From Alphaproteobacteria bacterium (lineage in GTDB: Bacteria > Pseudomonadota > Gammaproteobacteria > JAGOUN01): DNA of 47,691 nucleotides. Location of the stretch: contig JAGKWX010000014.1 of NCBI GenBank assembly GCA_021151585.1, positions 1 to 47,691 on the forward strand, written 5' to 3'. Position 1 is the first letter of the stretch. Every line of letters starts with the position of its first letter. The notes under the pieces were generated by a model. It saw nothing but the letters and a program-made list of their open reading frames with translations, searched no databases and was not told the origin of the DNA. Shown here in pieces: positions 1 to 7,852 of this stretch. The position numbers were made by a program, and so were the translations under genes.

Positions 1-296
1 TTTATAAATACAATATTTAAACATAAAATGTTTATTTATTGTATTTTTTATTAAAAATTAGGGTTTACCCTTATTTTTTCATGAAAGGTTGTAGTGCGTA
101 TATGCTATGGGGCATCATTGTCATAAGCATAAAATGGCTTAAGTCGGAATTCAGCCCTTAAGCGAGTAATTTATGATTTTAACCGCGGAATCTGAGATCA
201 TATACCTAGATAAGCAGCTCATGTTGGCACTATGCTCATGTTTAGATATACTCAAGCGATAAGGCTGTTCTTGCCTTAAGCATTATTAAGGAAAGC
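1..296. other. AT-rich intergenic region upstream of ruvC
   Basis: No credible gene is seen. It holds a small hairpin at 19-33 (AAACAT, loop AAA, ATGTTT) that could end an upstream transcript, and a 7-bp inverted repeat GCTTAAG/CTTAAGC at 137-143 and 157-163. In many gammaproteobacteria yebC lies directly upstream of ruvC, but no yebC 3' end is visible here. The ruvC ribosome-binding site AAGGAAAG lies at 288-295. Confidence 0.5.
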
Positions 297-821
297 GTGA
301 GTATTATATTAGGCATCGATCCTGGCTCGAGAATAACAGGTTATGGTTTAATCAAGGCGCAGCCAAATAATCAACATGTTTTTATTGCCTGTGGTTGCAT
401 TCGTATAGAACATGAGCAGCTTGGCAATAAGCTAAAACGTATTCATGAAGTTATTACTGATGTGGTGCGGACGTATGCGCCGGAAGAGGTCGCTGTTGAA
501 CAAATTTTTTTTCATGACAACCCCAGCACTGCTTTAAAGTTAGGCCAAGCACGCGGTGCAGCAATTGCCGCTGCCGCCTTGTATGATTTGAAAATTCATG
601 AATATACGGCGCGTCAGGTAAAAAAAGCTGTTGTCGGTTATGGTGCAGCTGATAAACAGCAAATCCAACATATGATCCAGGTCTTATTAAAGCTTGCGGA
701 AAAGCCGCAAACTGATGCTGCTGATGCCCTGGCGATTGCATTATGCCATGCGTATACTCGACAGGGATTGTACAATATTGGTGATGTGGCAGTAAAAATG
801 CGATATAGGAGATTACGATGA
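297..821 (+). CDS. ruvC: Crossover junction endodeoxyribonuclease RuvC
   Basis: Holliday-junction resolvase that nicks four-way junctions symmetrically after RuvAB branch migration. The 174-residue protein has the usual family length. The four acidic catalytic residues expected of the RNase H-like fold are visible: D8 in GIDPGSRITGYG, E68 in VAVEQIFF, and D140 and D143 in TDAADALAIA. The GTG start at 297 is preceded by AAGGAAAG at good spacing, and the protein begins at the conserved first beta strand. The stop overlaps the ruvA start by ATGA, so the two are probably translationally coupled. Identification is secure. Confidence 0.97.
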   Translation: MSIILGIDPGSRITGYGLIKAQPNNQHVFIACGCIRIEHEQLGNKLKRIHEVITDVVRTYAPEEVAVEQIFFHDNPSTALKLGQARGAAIAAAALYDLKIHEYTARQVKKAVVGYGAADKQQIQHMIQVLLKLAEKPQTDAADALAIALCHAYTRQGLYNIGDVAVKMRYRRLR

Positions 822-1438
822 TCGGACGAATACGTGGAGTTTTAATAGAAAAACGCGCACCTTGGTTGTTGATAGAACTCTCTAACGGCTTAGCCTATGA
901 AATTGAAGCGCCTATGAATACTTTTTATCGTCTGCCGGAAGCGGGTAAAGAAGTTGCTTTATATACACATTTAACAGTGCGTGAAGATGCGCATCTTTTA
1001 TATGGTTTTTCAGATTTGCGCGAGCGATCTTTGTTTCGAGCTTTAATTAAAGTCAATGGCGTTGGTCCAAAATTAGCCCTGACGATTTTATCGAGTTTTG
1101 AGCCGCAGGCATTTGTTTTTTGCATTAATCATGGTGATGCGGCGGGGTTAACTCGTGTGCCAGGTATTGGTAAAAAAACAGCAGAACGTTTGATTGTCGA
1201 GATGCGTGATCGTTTGTCCGATCCGTTTGCCTTAGAGCAGGGTGGTGATTCTTTGTTGCCTGCTTCACCTACTGCACTTACTTCGCCAGTTAATTCAGCG
1301 GTTCAAGAAGCAATGAGTGCATTGGTGGCTTTAGGTTATAAGCCACAGGAGGCTAGCAAGGCGATGTCACAAATTGACACGACGGATCTTGCTTGCGAAG
1401 CCATTATTCGTCAAGTTTTGCAGAAAGTAATGGCGTAA
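818..1438 (+). CDS. ruvA: Holliday junction branch migration protein RuvA
   Basis: Binds the Holliday junction as a tetramer and loads the RuvB motor. The 206-residue protein shows the N-terminal OB-fold start (MIGRIRGVL), the paired helix-hairpin-helix region including VNGVGPKLALTIL and VPGIGKKTAERLIVEM near residues 79-135, and a C-terminal RuvB-binding domain with ALVALGYKPQEA near residue 170. The linker before the last domain is Pro/Thr/Ser rich, as is usual. It overlaps ruvC by 4 nt and precedes ruvB by 51 nt, the standard ruvCAB order. Confidence 0.97.
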   Translation: MIGRIRGVLIEKRAPWLLIELSNGLAYEIEAPMNTFYRLPEAGKEVALYTHLTVREDAHLLYGFSDLRERSLFRALIKVNGVGPKLALTILSSFEPQAFVFCINHGDAAGLTRVPGIGKKTAERLIVEMRDRLSDPFALEQGGDSLLPASPTALTSPVNSAVQEAMSALVALGYKPQEASKAMSQIDTTDLACEAIIRQVLQKVMA

Positions 1439-1489
1439 CAATTGATTTTTGTGCTACATTCAAAGCATAACATATAAAATGATATTTTT

Positions 1490-2527
1490 ATGAGTATTGA
1501 TGAACGTATGGTGAATCCCGTCGCGCACATGGCCGAAGAAATCGCAGAGGTTTCTCTACGTCCGCGACTATTGCAAGATTACGTTGGGCAGCCGCAAGTA
1601 CGCAGTCAAATGCAGGTTTTTATTGATGCAGCGCGTGGTCGTAAAGAAGCGCTAGATCATACCTTGATTTTTGGTCCTCCGGGCCTGGGAAAAACGACAC
1701 TAGCGAATATTATTGCTTATGAAATGGGTGTTTCTGTGAAAAGCACCTCTGGGCCAGTGTTAGAGAGAGCAGGCGATTTGGCTGCGCTTCTTACTAATTT
1801 ACAACCTAACGACGTTTTGTTTATCGATGAAATTCATCGTTTGAGTCCTGTCGTTGAAGAAGTGTTATATCCAGCGATGGAAGATTATCAATTAGATATT
1901 ATGATTGGTGAAGGGCCGGCGGCGCGATCCATTAAGTTGGATTTGCCGCCATTTACTTTGGTTGGTGCGACAACGCGTGCTGGGTTGTTAACATCTCCGT
2001 TGCGCGATCGTTTTGGAATTATTCAACGTTTAGAATTTTATTCTATAGAGGATTTAACACATATTGTTACGCGTTCAGCAGCAATTTTAAATATTTCCAT
2101 TGAAAGTGGCGGCGCAACAGAATTGGCTAAACGCGCGCGCGGGACACCACGAATTGCTAATCGATTATTACGGCGTGTACGAGATTTTGCACAAGTTCGT
2201 GCTAATGGAGTGATCACACAACAAGCCGCGCATGATGCCTTAAGCTTGTTTGATGTTGATCACGAGGGTTTTGACGTCATGGATAGAAAATTATTATTAG
2301 CATTGATTGAAAAATTCGATGGCGGTCCAGTGGGGGTAGACAGTTTGGCAGCGTCGATCGGCGAAGAGCGAGGCACAATTGAAGATGTCATCGAGCCATT
2401 TTTAATTCAAAAAGGCTTTATGGTGCGTACAGCTCGTGGCCGTATGGCGACGAAACATGCTTATGTGCATTTTGGCTTGAAATCACCAGCTAATTTTAAC
2501 ACATCGGCTCAAGAAAGCTTGTTTTAA
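1490..2527 (+). CDS. ruvB: Holliday junction branch migration DNA helicase RuvB
   Basis: AAA+ ATPase ring that drives branch migration with RuvA. Seen in the 345 residues are Walker A GPPGLGKTTLA near residues 62-72, Walker B LFIDEIHR near residue 113, the sensor/arginine-finger segment GATTRAGLLTSPLRDRFG, and the C-terminal winged-helix segment near GGPVGVDSLAASIGEE. Length matches the family (E. coli about 336). It stands 51 nt after ruvA and 53 nt before tolQ. The acyl-CoA thioesterase gene ybgC, which often sits between ruvB and tolQ in gammaproteobacteria, is absent. Confidence 0.97.
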   Translation: MSIDERMVNPVAHMAEEIAEVSLRPRLLQDYVGQPQVRSQMQVFIDAARGRKEALDHTLIFGPPGLGKTTLANIIAYEMGVSVKSTSGPVLERAGDLAALLTNLQPNDVLFIDEIHRLSPVVEEVLYPAMEDYQLDIMIGEGPAARSIKLDLPPFTLVGATTRAGLLTSPLRDRFGIIQRLEFYSIEDLTHIVTRSAAILNISIESGGATELAKRARGTPRIANRLLRRVRDFAQVRANGVITQQAAHDALSLFDVDHEGFDVMDRKLLLALIEKFDGGPVGVDSLAASIGEERGTIEDVIEPFLIQKGFMVRTARGRMATKHAYVHFGLKSPANFNTSAQESLF

Positions 2528-2580
2528 ATATTTTCACTGTTTGCTATGATGCATTTATATAAGATTTTTAAGAGGTTTTT

Positions 2581-3294
2581 ATGAATAATGGTGGTGTGTT
2601 GCAATATTTTTGGCAAGCTAGTGGCGTTGTGCAATGTGTATTGTTAATTTTAGTTGCAGCGTCGATTATTTCCTGGACATGTATTTTTCAGCGCCGTGCT
2701 TTTTATAAAAAAGTTCAAGGCTTAATGCATAAGTTTGATGCGAAAATTTGGAAAACAAAAGATTTGACGGCATTTTTTCAAGAAACAAAAAAAGCATCAA
2801 AATTCCATAATGGCTTAGAGCAGATCTTTTTGAGTGGCTTTGGTGAGTTCTTACGCGTTAGAAGAATTGCGGCTCGAGATCGTAATTTTATTATGGAAAG
2901 TGCAGAACGTGCCATGAAGGTAGCGCATGCAAAAGAAGTGATGAAGCTAGAAAAAAGTTTATCTGTATTGGCGAGTATTGGTTCTGTTAGTCCTTATGTT
3001 GGTTTATTTGGAACCGTGTGGGGGATTATGACAGCGTTTGGTAGTTTATCGGAAGCGCAGCAGGTCACGATTGCTATGGTAGCGCCGGGCATTGCCGAGG
3101 CATTGGTTGCTACGGCAATTGGTTTATTCGCTGCAATTCCCGCTGTATTAGCGTATAACTTTTTTTCAAACCGCGTGAATCAACTTGCAGAAGAGTTTGA
3201 GCAATTTGAAGATCGTTTTTCTCTATTATTGCACCAAGCTTTATATTCAGAAATTAATACTTCTTATGGCGAGATGAATGATGAAGCATCATAA
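2581..3294 (+). CDS. tolQ: Tol-Pal system protein TolQ
   Basis: Inner-membrane proton-channel subunit of the Tol-Pal envelope-constriction machine, of the MotA/TolQ/ExbB family. The 237-residue protein has the expected three membrane segments: one near residues 15-35 and a pair near 135-160 and 170-195. The conserved LASIGSVSPYVGLFGTVWGI stretch leads into the second segment. It overlaps tolR by 17 nt, which supports coupled translation of the motor subunits. The ATG follows AAGAGGTTTTT, a usable ribosome-binding site. Confidence 0.96.
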   Translation: MNNGGVLQYFWQASGVVQCVLLILVAASIISWTCIFQRRAFYKKVQGLMHKFDAKIWKTKDLTAFFQETKKASKFHNGLEQIFLSGFGEFLRVRRIAARDRNFIMESAERAMKVAHAKEVMKLEKSLSVLASIGSVSPYVGLFGTVWGIMTAFGSLSEAQQVTIAMVAPGIAEALVATAIGLFAAIPAVLAYNFFSNRVNQLAEEFEQFEDRFSLLLHQALYSEINTSYGEMNDEAS

Positions 3295-3736
3295 AGGCCT
3301 GAAAAAACGTCCCATGGCGGATATTAACGTCGTTCCTTATATCGATGTTATGTTGGTGTTGTTGGTGATTTTTATGATTACAACGCCTTTGTTAACCCAA
3401 GGTGTAAAAGTCACGTTGCCGAAAACAAAAGCAAATGCTATTGAAGAAAAAAATCAACAACCGATGGTTATTTCTATTGATAAGCAGGGGCAATATTATT
3501 TAAACACAGCGCCTGAACCTGATAAGCCTATGACAACGCGCGCGCTAGTTAATCTCGTTTCCACAACTATTGCTCTGGCTCAACAAGCCGGCATGACACG
3601 ACAAGTGCTGATTCGTGGTGATGCATCAGTAGATTATGGCAAAGTGGTCACAGCGATGGCCTTGCTACAACAAGCGGGGGTGGATAATGTTGGTTTAATT
3701 ACAGAGGCTCCACCAATGCTTCAGGATAATACCTAA
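3278..3736 (+). CDS. tolR: Tol-Pal system protein TolR
   Basis: ExbD/TolR-family partner of TolQ, with one N-terminal membrane helix and a periplasmic domain. The key membrane aspartate of the proton pathway is seen as D23 in NVVPYIDVMLVLLVIFMITT, aligning with Asp23 of E. coli TolR. The length is 152 residues (E. coli 142). Two adjacent ATGs at 3278 and 3281 could both start it. The reading frame begins inside the 3' end of tolQ, and the stop lies 1 nt before tolA. Confidence 0.95.
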   Translation: MMKHHKGLKKRPMADINVVPYIDVMLVLLVIFMITTPLLTQGVKVTLPKTKANAIEEKNQQPMVISIDKQGQYYLNTAPEPDKPMTTRALVNLVSTTIALAQQAGMTRQVLIRGDASVDYGKVVTAMALLQQAGVDNVGLITEAPPMLQDNT

Positions 3737-3737
3737 G

Positions 3738-4706
3738 ATGCGTCAGTTTGTTCTTTCGTTGATATTACATATTACTGTACTAAGTATTTTATTATTTAGC
3801 ATGAGTCATTTATCACAGCCGCCGATTGTCAATAAAGGGGAAAAAATCATCCATGCAGTTGCGATTGAAACGACAGAGCATAAATCGTTAGAAAATAAAA
3901 TACAGGATCAAACAATTCAACAGCAAAACGATGATGCTGAACAAAAAAAACAAGAGCAAGAAAAAATCCGTCAAGCTGAGGAGCAGCGCCGCTTAGCGGA
4001 ACAACAGCGTGTAGAAGAAATTAAAATTGCCGCACAAAAAAAAATAGCGGAAGATCAGGCTATTGCCTTGCGCAAGCAGCAAGAAGAAGCCGAAAAACAA
4101 CGTCTAGCTGAGTTAAAAAAACAAGCCGATGCAGAGGCGGAGAAAAAGCATATAGCTGAGCTGGACAAACAGAAAAAAGCCGAAGCAGAGAAGAAGCGTG
4201 TCGCTGAGTTGGAAAAGCAGCGCAAGGCGGAACAAGAAAAATTAAAGAAAATGAAAGAAAAGGAGTTGGCCGATAAACTAACAGCTCAAAAAAAAGCAGA
4301 AGAGGCTAAAAAACTAAAAGAACAACAGCAAAAACAATATGAAGCCGCTGTTGCATTACAGAAAAAAATAGCCGCTAAGCAAGCAGAAATCGCACAGCAG
4401 CGTTCAGAAGCGATTAATGGCGTGGTTGATCAATATAAAGGTTTGATATTGGAAGCCATTGCAGCGCAATGGTTAGTGCCCCCAGGGGTTGATCCTAGTC
4501 TCGCCAGTCAATTGATGATTAATGTTGGCGCTGGTGGCCAGGTACAAAATGTGCAACTTGTTAAAAGTAGTGGTAATGCGCTACTGGATCAATCAGCAAT
4601 TGCCGCTGTGTATAAAGCATCGCCTTTACCTATGCCGCCAGATAAAGACGCCGCGGCTATGTTTAAGCAATTTAGTCTGACTTTGAGGCCGGAGCAGGTT
4701 TCATGA
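3738..4706 (+). CDS. tolA: Tol-Pal cell envelope protein TolA
   Basis: Links the TolQR motor in the inner membrane to TolB/Pal at the outer membrane. The 322 residues split into three parts: an N-terminal membrane anchor near residues 3-22, a long Lys/Glu/Ala/Gln-rich helical stalk from about 50 to 220, and a C-terminal TolA/TonB-like domain from about 225 on with the NALLDQSAIAAVYKASPLPM segment. The stalk is shorter than in E. coli (421 residues), and its repetitive codons make it a likely place for length variation between strains. Its start lies 1 nt after the tolR stop. A strong hairpin follows the stop at 4710-4741. Confidence 0.94.
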   Translation: MRQFVLSLILHITVLSILLFSMSHLSQPPIVNKGEKIIHAVAIETTEHKSLENKIQDQTIQQQNDDAEQKKQEQEKIRQAEEQRRLAEQQRVEEIKIAAQKKIAEDQAIALRKQQEEAEKQRLAELKKQADAEAEKKHIAELDKQKKAEAEKKRVAELEKQRKAEQEKLKKMKEKELADKLTAQKKAEEAKKLKEQQQKQYEAAVALQKKIAAKQAEIAQQRSEAINGVVDQYKGLILEAIAAQWLVPPGVDPSLASQLMINVGAGGQVQNVQLVKSSGNALLDQSAIAAVYKASPLPMPPDKDAAAMFKQFSLTLRPEQVS

Positions 4707-4709
4707 TTT

Positions 4710-4741
4710 ATGCTGTTGGTACTAATATGTATCGACAGCAT
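4710..4741 (+). other. 13-bp hairpin between tolA and tolB
   Basis: Arms 4710-4722 (ATGCTGTTGGTAC) and 4729-4741 (GTATCGACAGCAT) pair along all 13 positions, with two G-U pairs, around a 6-nt loop TAATAT. No T-run follows, so it is not a classic intrinsic terminator. It sits 3 nt after the tolA stop in the 222-nt gap before tolB and may act in mRNA processing, 3'-end stability or partial attenuation between tolQRA and tolB-pal-cpoB. Confidence 0.55.
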
Positions 4742-4810
4742 AACGATGTTCTCATGTCAGCGAAAACTGATACCCATGCTCAACCTATATTAAGTTAAAT
4801 AAGACTAGCT

Positions 4811-4827
4811 CCCTGCCTTCGCTCGGG
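4811..4827. repeat. Degenerate palindromic element, CTTC loop
   Basis: CCC-T-GC, loop CTTC, GC-TC-GGG. It is an imperfect hairpin resembling the better copies at 13159, 16315, 38293 and 38356, which share AGC-NTNC-GCT at the hairpin tip. This copy has lost the A-T pairs of the stem and is the least certain of the five. Confidence 0.3.
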
Positions 4828-4928
4828 TGGCGGTCGTTGTGTATTTAGAGTTTTTTTATAAGATAGACTGGCTCTGCGCAATAACACCATGTAAAATCTA
4901 ACTCGTCAATAAAAGCGAGCTACATTTT

Positions 4929-6245
4929 ATGAAAATACGATTCTATATTTTTCTTCTGTTATCCCTTTTTTCGATAACGACGGCGCATGCTTTAATCAAT
5001 TTAGAATTAACCCAGGGTACGCGCTCTGCTTTACCTATTGCTATTGTTGCATTCCAAAATGAGCAATCTTTGCCCATGGATTTACAGATATCAACCATTA
5101 CCACTCATGATTTGAGCAATAGTGGTGAGTTTTCAGTTTTTACGGGAGCTCAGCTGCCACAACAGCCGCATACTGTTGGCGAAGTTCAGGTGTCACGTTG
5201 GCATGGTTTTGCACCACAATATGTTGTTTTGGGTGATGTGGCAAATGTCAGCGGCGATCAGTACAAAGTAACATACAGTTTAGTAAATTTATACCGCGGC
5301 CAAAGTGGCGACAAGTTATCGTCCTCAGCAGTGGTATTAACCAATACTTATACGGTCAATAAAAGCCAACTGCGCCGATTAAGTCATAAAATTAGTGATG
5401 AAATTTATCAAAGTTTATTGGGTATTCCTGGAGTTTTTTCGAGTAAAATTGCTTATATTCTTGTGCAACCTGGTAAAGTCGCCGCTCAACCAGATTACCA
5501 TTTAATTGTCGCGGATTATGACGGTTACAACCCGCGAGCAGCGGCAAATTCAAACCAGCCGATGATGTCACCTGCTTGGTCGCCAGATGGACAACAAATC
5601 GCTTTCGTTTCATTTCAAAAAACGTTGCCCGCTATTTTTGTTGCTGATATTCGCACAGGGATATTACAGCAAGTAACAGCTTTGGCGGGCATAAATGGTG
5701 CTCCAGCTTGGTCTCCAGATGGAAAAAAACTAGCATTTGTTTCTTCTCAAACCGGGCAAGCAAAATTATATACTATTGATTTAGCCACCCATCAAACAGT
5801 TCGTTTAACCGACGGCTTTTCGATAGACACAGAACCATGCTATATGCCTGATGGTCGAAGCTTGGTCTTTACATCTAATCGTGGTGGTGGTCCTCAGGTC
5901 TACCAATATACATTTGCAAATAAAGCGATTGAGCGTTTGACGTATGTTGGAGAATATAATGCAAGCCCAAGTGTTTCTCCTGATGGAAAGCAACTTGCGG
6001 TATTGCATCGTGATAAAAATGGGTTTAATGTTGCGGTTCAGAATTTGGATAATGATCAATTCAAAGTATTGACGCATGATAATGAAGGTGAGTCACCAAA
6101 ATTCTCACCAAATGGCAAATTAATTTTGTATGCGACGCATACTGGCAACAAGCATTTATTGGCGATAGTTTCTGTTGATGGGCAAATTCGAATTTTACTG
6201 CCGGCAACGGATGGTAATATACAAGAACCGTCATGGTCACGGTAG
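4929..6245 (+). CDS. tolB: Tol-Pal system beta-propeller protein TolB
   Basis: Periplasmic protein that shuttles between Pal and TolA during outer-membrane constriction. A signal peptide occupies about residues 1-21 with likely cleavage after AHA. An N-terminal mixed domain follows, then a six-bladed propeller from about residue 170 shown by repeated WSPDG(Q/K)xxAFVS units (MSPAWSPDGQQIAF, GAPAWSPDGKKLAF, SPSVSPDGKQLAV). The length of 438 residues fits the family (E. coli 430). The 222-nt gap from tolA suggests its own promoter or partial uncoupling from tolQRA. Confidence 0.96.
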   Translation: MKIRFYIFLLLSLFSITTAHALINLELTQGTRSALPIAIVAFQNEQSLPMDLQISTITTHDLSNSGEFSVFTGAQLPQQPHTVGEVQVSRWHGFAPQYVVLGDVANVSGDQYKVTYSLVNLYRGQSGDKLSSSAVVLTNTYTVNKSQLRRLSHKISDEIYQSLLGIPGVFSSKIAYILVQPGKVAAQPDYHLIVADYDGYNPRAAANSNQPMMSPAWSPDGQQIAFVSFQKTLPAIFVADIRTGILQQVTALAGINGAPAWSPDGKKLAFVSSQTGQAKLYTIDLATHQTVRLTDGFSIDTEPCYMPDGRSLVFTSNRGGGPQVYQYTFANKAIERLTYVGEYNASPSVSPDGKQLAVLHRDKNGFNVAVQNLDNDQFKVLTHDNEGESPKFSPNGKLILYATHTGNKHLLAIVSVDGQIRILLPATDGNIQEPSWSR

Positions 6246-6376
6246 AGAGATAGTTACTGTTAGTTAAGCGAGTGACAATACGTTATAGTTGTTTTGATAG
6301 AAGTATCTTTTATCGTCATGGAGAGTTTATGATTTACGGGATCAATACTGAAAATATAGTAATTAGGAGAAAATGA

Positions 6377-6925
6377 ATGAAACTCAAAAAGATAGTAAGT
6401 ATGAGTGTGTTGGCGGCAAGCATTATTGCTTTGGCAGCATGTTCAAGCCATCGTCATCCAAGTACTGGCGCTAATGGTTCTGGTAGTTATGAAGGTAACG
6501 ATATTGATAATGGTGTATTAAATGGCCAAGGCCTGAATGGTGATGGCTCCTTGATGGGTGAAAATGGCCAACCTTTGACAACAGAACAGCTATTAGCTAT
6601 TCATACATATCATTTTGCATATGATAGCGCTGATATTACTGCAACAGATAAAGCTGCGGTGATTGCTCAAGCTCACTATCTTGCTAGTAATCCAAGCAAG
6701 CATGTTTTATTAGCGGGTAATACTGATAGTCGTGGTAGTCGAGAATATAACATTGCACTAGGCTGGCGCCGTGCTCAAGCGGTCGAGGATGTAATGTTAC
6801 TGAATGGAGCAAGTAAATCACAAATTAAATTAGTCAGTTACGGCGAAGAAAAGCCTGTTGCCTTTGGTGATACAGAAGATGCCTATCAGCAAAATCGTCG
6901 TGTGGATTTAACGTATGAAAATTAA
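6377..6925 (+). CDS. pal: Peptidoglycan-associated lipoprotein Pal
   Basis: Outer-membrane lipoprotein that binds peptidoglycan and TolB. A lipoprotein signal ends in lipobox LAAC with C22 as the lipidated residue. A Gly/Asn/Ser-rich linker follows, then an OmpA-like domain from about residue 75 with HFAYDSADI and the diaminopimelate-binding region NTDSRGSREYNIALGWRRA. The last residues include QNRRVDLTY, typical of the fold. The ATG follows AGGAGAAAATGA. The gene overlaps cpoB by 11 nt. Confidence 0.96.
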   Translation: MKLKKIVSMSVLAASIIALAACSSHRHPSTGANGSGSYEGNDIDNGVLNGQGLNGDGSLMGENGQPLTTEQLLAIHTYHFAYDSADITATDKAAVIAQAHYLASNPSKHVLLAGNTDSRGSREYNIALGWRRAQAVEDVMLLNGASKSQIKLVSYGEEKPVAFGDTEDAYQQNRRVDLTYEN

Positions 6926-7748
6926 GTTAAGTCTCAGCATTGTAGCTATCTTGTGTGCAACGCAGGCTGTTTTTGCGTTGCCCCAAGTTGAAGATGCCGG
7001 CGAAGCGACTCCTGTCACTGTTCCTGCGACTAATCCAGCAGATTATTTAGCGTCAGCGGGTCCAATTGCATCTGCTGATATATCACAAACTGAGTTTTCA
7101 CAAAAAAGCAGTGGTATTAATGACGATTTGCTAGCGCGGATGAATGCTCTAGAAGCTGAAGTTCAACAATTGGTAGGTCGAGTTGATGAATTACAACATG
7201 CTGTAAAACAATCACAAACAGAATCTGCGCAACAATTTTTGATTTTAAATAAGAAAATAGCAGAAACGCCTGCGCCACTTGTAACATCTCAGCCTTCGAC
7301 TATGTCACCTGCGGTAACGCCGGCTGTTATTGCTAAGACGCCTGCTTCGAGCCCAATCGCAGCACCTGCCGCAACGCCAGAAGCCCAAGAAAAAGCAACG
7401 TACGATGCTGCTTATGGATTGGTTTCTGCGAAAGCCTACGCCGATGCTATTGATGCGTTTACTGGATATTTAAATATTTATCCTAATGGAAAATATGCAG
7501 CGAATGCCAATTATTGGCTGGGCGAGTTAAATGCTAATCAGCAATCGTATCCAACAGCGTTAAAGTATTTGCAAGTCGTTGTCGATCAATACCCGCAATC
7601 GACAAAAGCCGCTGATGCCTTGCTAAAATTAGGTATTATTAATAAGCGTTTGGGTAATGACGCTAAAGCAAAGGCCTGGTTCGATCAATTGTTGAAGCAA
7701 TATCCACAAAGTTCTGCAGCGAAATCGGCAAAAGAATACATTTCTTAG
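6915..7748 (+). CDS. cpoB: Cell division coordinator CpoB (YbgF)
   Basis: Periplasmic protein that couples Tol-Pal activity to peptidoglycan synthesis by PBP1B. The 277 residues comprise a signal peptide (about 1-21, cleavage near VFA), a short coiled coil around 70-115 (LLARMNALEAEVQQLVGRV), an Ala/Pro/Thr-rich linker around 115-155, and a C-terminal TPR array from about 160 with AYADAIDAFTGYLNIYPNG and repeated NYWLGEL/ADALLKLG helices. It is the last gene of the tol-pal cluster; no queC/queE follows. Confidence 0.93.
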   Translation: MKIKLSLSIVAILCATQAVFALPQVEDAGEATPVTVPATNPADYLASAGPIASADISQTEFSQKSSGINDDLLARMNALEAEVQQLVGRVDELQHAVKQSQTESAQQFLILNKKIAETPAPLVTSQPSTMSPAVTPAVIAKTPASSPIAAPAATPEAQEKATYDAAYGLVSAKAYADAIDAFTGYLNIYPNGKYAANANYWLGELNANQQSYPTALKYLQVVVDQYPQSTKAADALLKLGIINKRLGNDAKAKAWFDQLLKQYPQSSAAKSAKEYIS

Positions 7749-7852
7749 TAAAACAAGGCATGTTGACTGGTCTTTCCCCACTGTAGTAGACACGTAGATT
7801 TAATAAACTACGAGCCCACTAGCAGAGTGAAATGAGCGCTTTTTTAGGTGCA

